Assembly: GCA_009692665.1 (NCBI GenBank)
Contig: SHYT01000005.1
Coordinates: 1 to 57,757, forward strand
Reading direction: 5' to 3'
Source of the DNA: Dehalococcoidia bacterium
GTDB lineage: Bacteria; Chloroflexota; Dehalococcoidia; Lucifugimonadales; SHYT01
DNA: 57,757 nt
Below the pieces are notes generated by a model. That model did no database searches. It was given only the letters and a program-made list of their open reading frames with translations, and was not told the origin of the DNA. Below are positions 23,506-32,336 of the stretch, piece after piece (the first letter of the stretch is position 1; each line of letters begins with the position of its first letter). The position numbers were made by a program, and so were the translations under genes.

Positions 23506-24867
23506 GTGATTCACATCAGTATGGACCCCTTCCTGCTCAACACCAGCCTGTTTGTCATATCCTGGCACGGCTTTTTCAGCTTTGTGGGTGTTGCCTTTGC
23601 CGTTCTCATAGTGGCCAAATGGAACAACACTAGCGATGTTTTCCTGGGCAAGCTGGAGAACGAGATTCGGGACACCATCCGGCCAGTGCGCCGTGTTGCG
23701 GACGAGTACTTCAAAGATCTGCGTGTCCGCGAGAGGGAGGGCGCACCGGGCGGTATGCCGTTGGGTTCCGGTGAGCTTACCAAGACGCTCAAAGACCTTC
23801 AGTTAGCACCTGGAACGCGTGTGACCGTTATTACTAGAACAGGTAGTGTGATTGGCGATACATATGATGACCCCTGGGTCCGCGAGACCAGCGTTCTCCA
23901 CCGCGAGCTCCGCCACGTATTACGCGGCGACCCGTATAGCTACGTTCGTACCGTAAGCGGCGAAGAGCGCGCCGTCTTCGTGTATCCCATTTGGTCTGAG
24001 CGCCCGGAGGAAATGACCGTTGAGTTCCAGGGCGAGCCTGGCAAGGGCGAAGAAAAGCGACGTGTCCTCCTGCACCGCACTGACCGCTGGGTCGGTGGGG
24101 CTGTCCGTATTGAAGTGCCCACTGGCGAGGTGAAAAACCGTACCGTCGACGCCATCTACGGCCTGGCCATCTGGGGTATTGTAGGCGGCATCCTTGGCTC
24201 CCGCGTCGTTCACGTCGTTGATGAATGGCAGTACTACTCCGCTAATCCCCAGTTCATCATCGCCATCTGGAACGGTGGCATCGGCCTGTGGGGTGCTATC
24301 CTGGGCGGCTTTTTGGGTGGGGTCTTCGCGGCGCGCGTCTACAAGCTGCCTGTCGGCAGAGTCGCTGACCTTGCTGCTTTGGGGATGCTCCCCGCGCAAG
24401 CGATCGGCCGCATTGGCGACATTGTGAATGGCGAGCACATCAGCAAAGTAACTAACATGCCTCTTGGTTTCGTTTGGAGCAATCCGCAGAGCCCCACATT
24501 TCGGAGCTACGGGCTGGTATCCACGCATCCGGCCGTGGTCTACGAAATGATATGGGACCTACTATTGTTTTTCATACTCTGGCGTTTTGTTCGGGGTCGC
24601 ATCAAGCCGGATGGCATGCTCTTTGTGGCCTATCTGGCGTTCTACTCGTTTGGCCGGTTCTTTATTCAGTTTTACCGTGTTGACCGTCTCTGGTTCGGAG
24701 GTCTTCAAGAAGCGCACATTATTGCGCTTCTGGTCATGGCCATTACCGTGCCGCTTCTTGCTTTCAAAGCGCACTTCGTTCCCAAGGAGGAGGCCGAGGA
24801 GCCACCTCCGGCGCCGGTCCAGCAGCGGCCTCCCACGCGCCGCCGTCAGCGCGCTATCGCGAACTAG
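23506..24867 (+). CDS. lgt: Prolipoprotein diacylglyceryl transferase with inserted sensor-like domain
   Basis: Transfers diacylglycerol from phosphatidylglycerol to the lipobox cysteine of prolipoproteins. Lgt features: TM1 (~14-37, LFVISWHGFFSFVGVAFAVL), IWGIVGGILGSRVVHVVDEW (~222-241), WNGGIGLWGAILGG, the signature GRIGDIVNGEHIS (from G301), STHPAVVYE, and FGRFFIQFYRVDR. Trp262 stands where E. coli has an essential His, a substitution I recall as common in actinobacterial-type Lgt. The oddity is a ~165-residue insert (~44-212) between TM1 and TM2. Residues 104-209 (RVTVITRTGSVIGDTYDDPW...LHRELRHVLRGDPYSYVRTV...RAVFVYPI...WVGGAVRIEVPTGEV) resemble the PhoR/WalK-type extracytoplasmic PAS-like sensor. 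The length of 453 aa compares with ~270-300 usual. The C-terminus is Pro/Arg-rich. Probable clients in this window include the lipoproteins at 10.4, 36.2 and 46.9 kb. Confidence 0.88.
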   Translation: MIHISMDPFLLNTSLFVISWHGFFSFVGVAFAVLIVAKWNNTSDVFLGKLENEIRDTIRPVRRVADEYFKDLRVREREGAPGGMPLGSGELTKTLKDLQLAPGTRVTVITRTGSVIGDTYDDPWVRETSVLHRELRHVLRGDPYSYVRTVSGEERAVFVYPIWSERPEEMTVEFQGEPGKGEEKRRVLLHRTDRWVGGAVRIEVPTGEVKNRTVDAIYGLAIWGIVGGILGSRVVHVVDEWQYYSANPQFIIAIWNGGIGLWGAILGGFLGGVFAARVYKLPVGRVADLAALGMLPAQAIGRIGDIVNGEHISKVTNMPLGFVWSNPQSPTFRSYGLVSTHPAVVYEMIWDLLLFFILWRFVRGRIKPDGMLFVAYLAFYSFGRFFIQFYRVDRLWFGGLQEAHIIALLVMAITVPLLAFKAHFVPKEEAEEPPPAPVQQRPPTRRRQRAIAN

Positions 24868-24894
24868 CTGATACGTTTCTCACCGAATAACGCG

Positions 24895-24932
24895 GTAAGG
24901 GGGCGGGTTTTAAACCCACCCCCTTACTTTTA
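24895..24932 (+). terminator. Terminator after lgt
   Basis: GTAAGGGGGCGGGTTT (24895-24910) pairs with AAACCCACCCCCTTAC (24912-24927), one mismatch, followed by TTTTAG. Strong stem, 27 nt after the lgt stop. Confidence 0.85.
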
Positions 24933-24968
24933 GCGCAAAATCACCTCGACGGTTTCTGCTGTTCCGGG

Positions 24969-25075
24969 TTTGGACATGACGAGCATGCATGTATAGTGTC
25001 GCCGTGACTTGCCAGCGCGGTTTCAGATGCAAGCATCTTGCAACAACTGGGCAGCATAGGGCCACATGCTAGGGG
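24969..25075 (+). repeat. Second repeat family, copy A
   Basis: It shares TTTGGAC, GCATAGTGTCGCC/GTATAGTGTCGCC, GGTTTCAGATGCAAGCATCT and ACAACTGG with 26574-26705 in direct orientation. It contains the palindrome GATGCAAGCATC (25026-25037). The two copies flank the thiolase gene. No coding potential. Confidence 0.75.
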
Positions 25076-25099
25076 TGTTGCAGGATGCTCGCCTTCCTG

Positions 25100-26371
25100 C
25101 TAACGCCGCGTCTTTGCCTTTGTCGTCGTGCTCTCTGGGAAGCCGACCACGAACGCACAGTTGGTAGTGCCGCTGCCGCCAATATTTACCATCAGAGCCT
25201 TACGGTTTTTGATAGCCACCTGGTAGTCGTCGGCTTTCTCGGTGGTCTGCTTGTAGACGTCCAGCATCTGCCGTATGCCCGTTGCGCCAACCGGGTGCCC
25301 GCCACCAATGAGACCTCCGCTGGGGTTGATGGGCAGCTTGCCGTCCATTTCCAGCCAGCCCCCTTCGATGGCCTTGTAGTTCTCGCCGGGGCGGGTCAGA
25401 CCTATCACGTCCACAGATGCGTACGCTGTGGTCGTGAAGCAATCGTGGAACTCATATACATCAAGCTGCTCTGGCCCCTCGATGCCCGCGCGGTTGTAGG
25501 CCTGTTTCACCGCTTCCCGCGAGTGCGGAAGGGGACGGTCGTAATTCAGGCTTTCCGCAACCTTATCCGCCAGCATCATCGGCGCCGTGGTGTGGCCCCA
25601 GCCAAGGATGTGCGGGATGGTATTCAAGTCGATGTTATGCTTGCGCGCGTACTCGCGCGCGTACTCTTCCGACGCCAGAAACACTACAGCCGCGCCATCC
25701 GTGACCTGGGAGCAATCCGACAGCTTGATTTCCTCAGAGATGCGCAGGTTGAATTTGTCCTCTGTGAGCGCATGCTTCTCGTTCATTGCCCAGTCGCGCG
25801 TTTGCGCCTTGGGATTCTTTCGCGCGTTACGATACATCAGATCGGAAAGGTACGCCTGGTACTGCTCATATGTTGACTTTGCCATGTCGTAGCGCCGAAC
25901 GTATTCCGCGCCAATCTTTCCGAACAGGCGCGGGAAAGGATAGTCCTTGCCCTTCGCCTCTCTCTCATACCAGGACGCCGTGCCCAGGTAGTCGCCGCCC
26001 TGCACGGAGTTCACCGTTTTCATTTGCTCAACGCCGAGAACCATTGCGGTCTGGTAATGCCCGGCCTCAATGTCCGACAGCCCGGCCAGCATTGCGATGC
26101 TGCCTGACGCACACGCGGCTTCATGCCGGCCTGTGGGCTTGCCGCGGAAACGAGGGTCCGCCTCAATCGCCAGCGAGCCCAGGTGGCCCTGCATGGCATA
26201 CAACTCTGCTCCAAAGTTGCCCACGTGGATTGTCCCAATATCCTGCGGCTCGAGTTGCACGATTCGCAACCCTTCTTGGATCGCTTCCTTCATGGGCGCA
26301 ACCAGATGTTTGCCTTCACGGGTCCAGTTACGAGCGAAATCTGTCTGGTAACCACCAAGAACGCGAACCAT
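25100..26371 (-). CDS. Thiolase family protein (SCP2-type acyl-CoA acetyltransferase)
   Basis: 423 aa, ATG behind AGGAGG. The thiolase nucleophile is in EAACASGSIAMLAG (Cys ~87). The His motifs YEFHDCFT and GGGHPVGATG are present. The final thiolase Cys of the usual CGGG loop is replaced: the sequence is NIGGSGTTNCAF. Loss of that second Cys is typical of SCP2-type thiolases, which may cleave beta-ketoacyl-CoA or condense in catabolic pathways. It has no DUF35/OB-fold partner gene next to it. It may work with the hydroxyacyl-CoA dehydrogenase at the left end in beta-oxidation. Flanked by direct copies of an intergenic repeat. Confidence 0.88.
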   Translation of the reverse strand: MVRVLGGYQTDFARNWTREGKHLVAPMKEAIQEGLRIVQLEPQDIGTIHVGNFGAELYAMQGHLGSLAIEADPRFRGKPTGRHEAACASGSIAMLAGLSDIEAGHYQTAMVLGVEQMKTVNSVQGGDYLGTASWYEREAKGKDYPFPRLFGKIGAEYVRRYDMAKSTYEQYQAYLSDLMYRNARKNPKAQTRDWAMNEKHALTEDKFNLRISEEIKLSDCSQVTDGAAVVFLASEEYAREYARKHNIDLNTIPHILGWGHTTAPMMLADKVAESLNYDRPLPHSREAVKQAYNRAGIEGPEQLDVYEFHDCFTTTAYASVDVIGLTRPGENYKAIEGGWLEMDGKLPINPSGGLIGGGHPVGATGIRQMLDVYKQTTEKADDYQVAIKNRKALMVNIGGSGTTNCAFVVGFPESTTTKAKTRR

Positions 26372-27335
26372 ATGTTCCTCCTGTGAGTTGTACTGGATGC
26401 TCTAGGAGCATTCCGTCGATAGTGTATCACTTTCCGCCTGGTTGCCGCGTGCAAAGCCGGTCAGCGTTCTCTTCCATTCCATGGAATGGAAGGGGAATAC
26501 AGGAAGGTGGATTGGCGCAGCAAGTACAGCGCGATTTCTCCGCTATACCCAACGAGTTCCGTTGCGGCTCTACTTTGGACGATGCCGAATAGTTGTGCAT
26601 AGTGTCGCCATGATCTCCTTCGGCTGCCTCCGCTCGCTCAGGACAATGTTGCGCCATGGTTTCAGATGCAAGCATCTTGTCACAACTGGCCCGTGTAGGC
26701 CCAGGTGGTGAGTATGTCGCAAAATACCCCTTGGCAGCACGGAATGCTTTATGTACAGGTTTGCGGGGCGAGTCCAGCGAGAGGTATTGAGCAGTCATAA
26801 TGCCTCCGTGTTAAGGTTCCACTGAGAGCATGTAAAGCCAGCCAGCAGCCCCGCGCTCATCTCTGCGTCCCGTTTAAGATACATCACCTTGTGTTTAACG
26901 TTTTTCGGGATTTGCTTTTTTGAATCAATTCGTGCGCAAAACAATTTTGAAGGCCGTGGCCACCTTCCAGAATTGATATTTGTTTTTTAAAGTTTTGCTT
27001 TCTCTGGTCCTGACAGCTCTTGATTCAAGAGGCCGCGATACAGGCAAGCGACTTGTATGCATAGTAGGCGCCGAGTCGTGTGTTAACGCAAGTCTTCAGG
27101 GGCCAGAGATTTATTGTCTACATGTGTGAACAAATGCAGCCTAGCCTTGCTAGGAAATGTCTGAGCCTCTTTCGTGATCTCTACTTTGTACTGAGGATGA
27201 CAACCTAGAACGTTATGCACAAGCCTTGGTTGTCTTGAAGCTGGCGAGAAGTCAGTTTAGGAATCTGTGGGGCGGGTGTGTGTCTATTGGTTACAATACG
27301 TCCAAGAAGTCACTAATCTGCATTAAGGAGCCCAC
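26372..27335. other. Long intergenic region
   Basis: Almost 1 kb with no convincing gene. It holds copy B of the second repeat family (26574-26705) and an AT-rich stretch (26890-27020) with an inverted repeat ATCAATTC...GAATTGAT and T-runs. Open frames at 26427-26798 (-) and 26442-26711 (+) overlap each other, run into the repeat and have low-complexity Cys/Ser/Pro compositions. Confidence 0.5.
26574..26705 (+). repeat. Second repeat family, copy B with insertion
   Basis: Direct copy of 24969-25075. Between the AGTGTCGCC block and GGTTTCAG it carries ~33 extra bases, including CTTCGGCTGC and CGCTCGCTCAGGAC, a module that also occurs in the first repeat family (for example near 1812-1833, reverse complement). 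The palindrome GATGCAAGCATC (26665-26676) is kept. Confidence 0.72.
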
Positions 27336-27581
27336 ATGGCGAACGTCACTGTTTACGGCAAGACCACGTGTGAAGATACCATTCGCTCGCGCGCGTTTCT
27401 GGATACCCATAAAATCCAGTACACGTGGGTGGACGTGGAGAAGAGTGAAGAAGGCCGCCGTACCGCGATTGCAAAGAACCCCAAGAACCGGCTGAACACT
27501 CCAACTATCGTCTTTCAGGATGGGACTGCTCTCGTTGAGCCGTCGGATGAAGAGCTAGGCAAGAAGCTGCGAATTCGATAG
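27336..27581 (+). CDS. Glutaredoxin-like protein with CEDT motif
   Basis: 81 aa, ATG with AAGGAG 7 nt upstream. Thioredoxin-fold pattern: VTVYGKTTCEDTIRSRAFLDTHKIQYTWVDVEKSEEGRR, then NTPTIVF with the cis-proline, then LVEPSDEELGKKL. The active site is C-E-D-T (Cys11), not CxxC, so only the N-terminal redox cysteine remains. That suggests a monothiol mechanism or glutathione/thiol-independent reduction of a bacilli- or mycothiol mixed disulfide. The family resembles the mycoredoxin/NrdH-type glutaredoxins in length. No redox partner is adjacent, and a small hairpin follows the stop. Confidence 0.85.
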   Translation: MANVTVYGKTTCEDTIRSRAFLDTHKIQYTWVDVEKSEEGRRTAIAKNPKNRLNTPTIVFQDGTALVEPSDEELGKKLRIR

Positions 27582-27588
27582 GTAGGAA

Positions 27589-27606
27589 ACGGCGTCACTA
27601 CGCCGT
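27589..27606 (+). terminator. Hairpin after glutaredoxin-like gene
   Basis: ACGGCGT (27589-27595), loop CACT, ACGCCGT (27600-27606), 7 nt after the stop. There is no T-tract, so terminator function is uncertain. Confidence 0.4.
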
Positions 27607-27680
27607 TGCTGGTACAATGGGCGTCACATTACAGTTGTGAGTCAATTCGAGAATCGAAACCTGGTAAGGTGCTGTCCAGA

Positions 27681-27922
27681 ACTATGGATTTGACACAGAC
27701 CCTGGGTCGGCCGAACTGGGAAACGCTGCCTGCTCCTGTGGTGTCCGTTCATCCTTCGACTCCGCCCTGCTGTAGGCAGTCGGGTACTACTGCGCTTCGC
27801 TCAGGACGAACGGGCTGAAATGAGGCTCACCACGAACGAGGGAAACAAGTGACTGCCAAAGGGGCAAGGAGCCAGGTGTACCCATGCCGTCGAGCAGATA
27901 ACCATATGTCAATTTGACCCCT
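27681..27922 (+). repeat. Dispersed intergenic repeat, copy 2
   Basis: Inverted counterpart of 1690-1964 (26 kb away). It fills most of the 390-bp gap between the glutaredoxin-like gene and fabF and ends ~75 bp before the fabF start. No open frame with a ribosome-binding site. Landmarks are given under copy 1. Confidence 0.8.
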
Positions 27923-27998
27923 ATCCAAATTCCCAGTGCATTGATAACCCGCAAACATCAGTGATTTAGCATTCGTTCTGCCTGACAGGAGGCGCTGT

Positions 27999-29243
27999 TT
28001 GGAAAAGACCCGCGTGGTCGTGACCGGCCTCGGCATGGTTACCCCGGTGGGGTTAGATACGGCAAGCTCCTGGAAGAACCTTATTGCGGGACGCTCCGGC
28101 ATCGGCCCGATCACGGCGTTCGACCCGGCAGGCTTCGAGACCCGCATCGCCGCAGAGGTGAAAGGATTTGATCCGACTACCTTTCTTGACAAAAAGGAGG
28201 CCCGCCGCACCGATAGGTTTGTGCAGCTGGCCCTATACGCAGCCAAGCAAGCGGTAAAACATGCGGGCCTGGAGATTACGCCACAGAACGCCGAGCGCGT
28301 CGCCGTTATTATCGGCAGCGGGATTGGCGGCATACTGACCCTCTCCGAGCAGTACAACGTGATGAAGGAGAAAGGGCCAACCCGAGTTAGTCCCTTTCTC
28401 ATGCCTATGATGCTTTCCGACATGGCGCCTGGCCAGGTGTCCATGGCGCTCGGCGCCAAGGGCTTGAACTTCAACGTGGTCTCTGCCTGCGCCAGCGGCG
28501 CTGACTCTATAGGCCAGGCGTATGAGCTTATCCGCCGTGGCGACGCAGATGCTGTGCTGTGTGGCGGCACTGAAGCGCCCATCTGCCCCATCGGCGTTGC
28601 AGGCTTCAACGCGTGTTCCGCTTTGTCCAAGCGCAACGAGGAACCAGGGCGTGCGAGCCGCCCGTTTGACGCGCAACGCGACGGTTTCGTCATGGGCGAA
28701 GGCAGCGGCGTCCTGGTGCTGGAAACAATGGAGCACGCCCTGGCACGTGGCGCAAAGCCGCTGGCTGAGCTGGTTGGCTACGGCGCGACTTCTGATGCCT
28801 ACCACGTGACCAATCCGGCTCCCTTTGGCGAGGGTGGCGCGCGGGCGATGAAGCTTGCGCTCAAGCAAGCGGGCATCCCCATGACGGAGATCGACTACAT
28901 CAATGCCCACGGAACGTCTACCCAGCTTAATGACAAGGGTGAAACTCAGGCGATTAAGTCGGTCTTCGGCCCTGAGGCCTATAAAATCCCCATAAGCTCA
29001 ACCAAGTCAATGACTGGCCACCTGTTGGGCGCCGCCGGTGCGGTAGAGGCCGCCATTAGCGTGCTTGCTATTACAGAAGGTGTTATTCCGCCCACCGTTA
29101 ACCTGGACAACCCCGACCCTGACTGTGACCTGGACTACACGCCGTGGACCGCCCGGCGTGGCACGGTGCGCGCAGCCATGAGCACATCGCTCGGTTTCGG
29201 CGGCCACAATGCAGTCCTCATCTTCCGGCGGTTTGAGAAGTAG
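27999..29243 (+). CDS. fabF: Beta-ketoacyl-ACP synthase II
   Basis: Elongating condensing enzyme of type II fatty-acid synthesis, cytoplasmic. TTG start 8 nt after AGGAGG. The catalytic triad is visible: Cys164 in [11 protein letters not shown], His304 in [11 protein letters not shown], and His341 in [12 protein letters not shown]. The N-terminal [13 protein letters not shown] and the C-terminal [15 protein letters not shown] are typical. 414 aa is the normal length. It is followed by recJ after ~28 bp in the same direction; the pairing is probably only convenient co-transcription. No acpP or fabG is adjacent. Confidence 0.95.
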   Translation: MEKTRVVVTGLGMVTPVGLDTASSWKNLIAGRSGIGPITAFDPAGFETRIAAEVKGFDPTTFLDKKEARRTDRFVQLALYAAKQAVKHAGLEITPQNAERVAVIIGSGIGGILTLSEQYNVMKEKGPTRVSPFLMPMMLSDMAPGQVSMALGAKGLNFNVVSACASGADSIGQAYELIRRGDADAVLCGGTEAPICPIGVAGFNACSALSKRNEEPGRASRPFDAQRDGFVMGEGSGVLVLETMEHALARGAKPLAELVGYGATSDAYHVTNPAPFGEGGARAMKLALKQAGIPMTEIDYINAHGTSTQLNDKGETQAIKSVFGPEAYKIPISSTKSMTGHLLGAAGAVEAAISVLAITEGVIPPTVNLDNPDPDCDLDYTPWTARRGTVRAAMSTSLGFGGHNAVLIFRRFEK

Positions 29244-29271
29244 CCTTCGGTCTTTGCAAAGGTTGAGCATC

Positions 29272-30984
29272 ATGGTGGCAGGTGAGCGCGAGAGAGGCAT
29301 TTCACGGCGGTGGATTATTCTGCCGCCCGCGACTTCTGACGCCGCCCGGAATATGGGCATCCCCTTGTTGTGGGCTACCCTGCTTCAAAACCGCAATGTC
29401 ACTTCCGGCGCCCTGAGCCAATCTTTCCTGAAGCCACCGCCACTTAGTGACCCGTTCCTTCTTCCAGGCATGCACGCTGCCGTTGCACGTGTCACGCAGG
29501 CGGTTCAAAAAGGCGAGAAAATAGCGGTGTACGGCGACTTTGATGCGGACGGCGTGACCGCGTGTGCGCTGCTGTATTCGGCATTGGCGCGGCTAGGCGC
29601 CCAGGTGGTCGCCTACCTGCCACACCGCTCCCGAGAAGGACATGGCCTGAACCTGGATGCCATCGCGTCGCTCAAGGCCCAGGGCGTTTCTCTCATCATC
29701 ACTGTGGACTGCGGTATCACTGCCTCTACGGAGGTCGCTGCCGCGAGGGACATGGGCGTTGAGACCATTATCACCGACCACCATGTTGCTGACGCTGAGA
29801 CACCCCCGGCAGTAGCTATGGTGACTACCTCCGGGCTTGCCCCGGACTCTCCGTTGCAGTTCCTGGCCGGCGCTGGTCTCTCGTTCAAACTGGCGCACGC
29901 ATTGTTTTTGAATGCCCACCAGCAATTCCCGGACGATCTGCTGGGGCTTGCCGCCATCGGCACAGTCGCGGACCTCACGCCGCTTATTGGCGAGAACCGG
30001 ACGCTGGTGACTGAGGGGTTGCAGGCGCTTAACCGTAGCACTGCGCCAGGTATTCTGGCGCTTTGCGCGTCCGCGGGCGTCCGACCAGGCGGCATCGATG
30101 CCAGGTCCATGGCGTTTAGCCTAGTGCCGCGCATCAACGCTGCCGGCCGCATGGACTCCGCCGATGCAAGCTTCAACTTGCTGACCGCCAAAACCTTGGA
30201 GCAAGCGCGGCCCTGGGCTGATGAGTTGGACAAGCTCAATCGCCAGCGTCAACAACTCACTGCGGAGCTGTGGGTGATTGCTCTTGCCAGCGCCACTGAG
30301 CAGTCGCACACGCAGCGTCTTCTGTACGTTGCCAGCGAGCGGTTCGTCCCAGGCGTGAATGGCTTGCTTGCCAGTCGGCTTGTTGAGGAGTTTCACCGTC
30401 CCGTGGTCGTGGCCGCACTGGGCACGGAGCTGGCGTGGGCAAGCGCACGAAGCGTTCCTGAGTTCAATGTGGCTGCCGCGTTCCAGCGCCACGCCTCTTA
30501 CCTAGTGCGATTTGGCGGCCATGCCGGTGCGGCAGGGTTCACCGTGGAGCGCGCGAAGCTGCCAGCCTTCTTAGCGGCGCTGCGCGAGACTGCTGAGCCT
30601 GACTTGAGCAATCTGGACCCAACGCCTGCACTCCGTATTGACGCGGAAGTGGGGTTGCGGTTTCTGTTGGGTGAGACGTTCGAGTTTCTGGAACGCATGG
30701 CTCCATTCGGCGCGGGCAACCCGCAGCCCATCTTTCTGACCCGGGGTGCTTCTGTTGTGGACAAGCGGCGGCTGGGCAATGCGGGCCAACACATGATGCT
30801 CAAACTGCGCAGTGAAGGCGCGCTGTGGACAGCTATGGCCTTTGCGCAGCGGGGCGGCACGGAGCAGTACGCCGCAGTGCCGTTGGCCTCGCGCATTGAT
30901 ATCGCTTATACCATCGAACGAGACACCTATGACGCCCGTGGCGCGCCCAGGCTGATCCTTCTGGATCACAAGCAAAACGAGTAA
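29272..30984 (+). CDS. recJ: Single-stranded-DNA-specific exonuclease RecJ
   Basis: 5'-3' ssDNA exonuclease of the DHH phosphoesterase superfamily, used in recombination and mismatch/base-excision repair. Motif I is VYGDFDADGVTA (Asp89-Gly94), then DCGITASTEVAAARDMG, motif III TDHHVAD (Asp169-His171), LAAIGTVADLTPL, and the DHHA1 region with FGGHAGAAGFTV. A C-terminal OB-like domain ends the protein (LRSEGALWTAMAFAQRGG). The ATG at 29272 gives 570 aa, the usual size; an earlier in-frame codon would begin inside fabF. A strong bidirectional terminator starts at the stop codon. Confidence 0.93.
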   Translation: MVAGERERGISRRWIILPPATSDAARNMGIPLLWATLLQNRNVTSGALSQSFLKPPPLSDPFLLPGMHAAVARVTQAVQKGEKIAVYGDFDADGVTACALLYSALARLGAQVVAYLPHRSREGHGLNLDAIASLKAQGVSLIITVDCGITASTEVAAARDMGVETIITDHHVADAETPPAVAMVTTSGLAPDSPLQFLAGAGLSFKLAHALFLNAHQQFPDDLLGLAAIGTVADLTPLIGENRTLVTEGLQALNRSTAPGILALCASAGVRPGGIDARSMAFSLVPRINAAGRMDSADASFNLLTAKTLEQARPWADELDKLNRQRQQLTAELWVIALASATEQSHTQRLLYVASERFVPGVNGLLASRLVEEFHRPVVVAALGTELAWASARSVPEFNVAAAFQRHASYLVRFGGHAGAAGFTVERAKLPAFLAALRETAEPDLSNLDPTPALRIDAEVGLRFLLGETFEFLERMAPFGAGNPQPIFLTRGASVVDKRRLGNAGQHMMLKLRSEGALWTAMAFAQRGGTEQYAAVPLASRIDIAYTIERDTYDARGAPRLILLDHKQNE

Positions 30985-31019
30985 AAGGAGAGGGCCGGTG
31001 CAACCGGCCCTCTCCTTTT
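30983..31019. terminator. Bidirectional terminator between recJ and MBL gene
   Basis: A perfect 17-bp stem: AAAAGGAGAGGGCCGGT (30983-30999), loop GCA, ACCGGCCCTCTCCTTTT (31003-31019). A-tract on one side and T-tract on the other let it work for both converging genes. Confidence 0.9.
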
Positions 31020-31031
31020 CATCCAGCTGGA

Positions 31032-31880
31032 TTATTCGGATACGGCTAGGTTGACCGGCTTGATGGAGTACCGGCCATCTTGCCGCTCAATGTACCCAGC
31101 GTGGACGTCAAAGCCGTGCGAAAAAACGACCAGCCACTGACTTTCCGCAGCTTCTTTAAGGACCGCGCGCTTATAATCAAGGGTCTGCTCAGGGTGCTGA
31201 TCATATGCCGTGATGTAAGGCAGCGGCACGTGGTAGGGCGTGGGCATGATGTCGCCCAGATAGGCCACCTTGCGGCTGGACCCGGTGATGAGCACCATCT
31301 GGTGTCCGTTACAGTGGCCGCCCGTTGGCTTGGCCCACACGCCGGGAATAATTTCCTTTTCTTTGGTCAGAAGTTCCAGCCTACCTTTGTCCAACAAGGG
31401 CCGGAAGTCCGCCGGCTCATACGAAGCGCGGCCACGCTCGGTAGGATGGCACGCATCTTCCCAGGACGCCTGCTGGACGTAGTAGCGTGCGCGCGGGAAT
31501 GTTGGGACCGGCTCACGGCGTCGATTGAACTTGGTGCAACCGCCAGCGTGGTCAAAATGCAAATGGGTGAGGACCACATGGTCAATGTCGTTGGCCTTCA
31601 GGCCTACTGCGCGCAGGTTGTTGATGAGCTTGCCACCATCGATGGCAAAGTTATCTTTGCGGCGCTCGTCAATCTTCTTGCCAACGCCAGTCTCAATCAG
31701 GACGTTGCCCTCCGGGGACTGTATAAGAAGGCAGTTCAGCCCAAGCCGGACGCGGTTCTTGCCGTCCGGCTTGGCCATCCGTTCCCACAGGGTTTTGGGC
31801 ACTTGCCCAAAGAGACTCCCCCCGTCTAGCCGCCAAGTACCATCACTGACCACATGGATGTCCATGCGTCCGAATTTCAT
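31032..31880 (-). CDS. MBL-fold metallo-hydrolase
   Basis: 282 aa metallo-beta-lactamase-fold enzyme with a dinuclear metal site: THLHFDHAGG (His106, His108, Asp110, His111), a later GGHCNGHQ His, the LGDIMPT Asp and the FSHGFD His. The layout (NCLLIQSPEGNVLIETGVG, KFNRRREPVPTFPRARYYVQ, TPYHVPLPYITAYDQHPEQTLDYK) fits the quorum-lactonase/AttM-like or YtnP-like hydrolase branch, which acts on lactones or phosphodiesters. Substrate unknown. Convergent with recJ across a shared terminator. Confidence 0.85.
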   Translation of the reverse strand: MKFGRMDIHVVSDGTWRLDGGSLFGQVPKTLWERMAKPDGKNRVRLGLNCLLIQSPEGNVLIETGVGKKIDERRKDNFAIDGGKLINNLRAVGLKANDIDHVVLTHLHFDHAGGCTKFNRRREPVPTFPRARYYVQQASWEDACHPTERGRASYEPADFRPLLDKGRLELLTKEKEIIPGVWAKPTGGHCNGHQMVLITGSSRKVAYLGDIMPTPYHVPLPYITAYDQHPEQTLDYKRAVLKEAAESQWLVVFSHGFDVHAGYIERQDGRYSIKPVNLAVSE

Positions 31881-32336
31881 GTCCGTACTCCTAATTCCGC
31901 CAGGACGTGGAACAGATAACAGTCTTCGAGGAAAACCCTTTTAGGTAAGGCATACAAAACTGAGATTCCGCAGGATATTCTGTTGGCTTCCACCTGTTGG
32001 GTGCATAACAGAGACGGTCTTTGCGAAGACCTGTCTACGAAAAGGTCAATGCTTCCATATATCTTTCTTGCAACTATGGGGTGCTTAGAACCCCCAAGCG
32101 TGCGGAAAGAATAGCCATCTAGCCCCGCCTAACAATAGGGCTGTTCGCGTTTTTGTCAAGTTAGTATCTTTTCACGAACAACACGATAACGGGTTTGCTA
32201 ACATCGCCCAGTATTGCTTACGGAGCAGGTCACTACCTATGAATTGGCATTACCAATCATCAGCCACGTATGGTAAAGGAAATAGACTGTAACAAATATG
32301 TTCCTTTTGCAGCACTCCCAGTAGCGGCGTGAGCGA
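31881..32336. other. Intergenic region, nothing recognised
   Basis: A 456-bp gap between the divergent MBL and CoxG-like genes, AT-richer than its surroundings. It must contain both promoters but I cannot choose them with confidence. No repeat copies found here. Confidence 0.4.

Noticed and set aside
26427-26798. 123-codon minus-strand frame downstream of the thiolase
   Set aside because: Crosses a repeat copy and overlaps an equally poor plus-strand frame.
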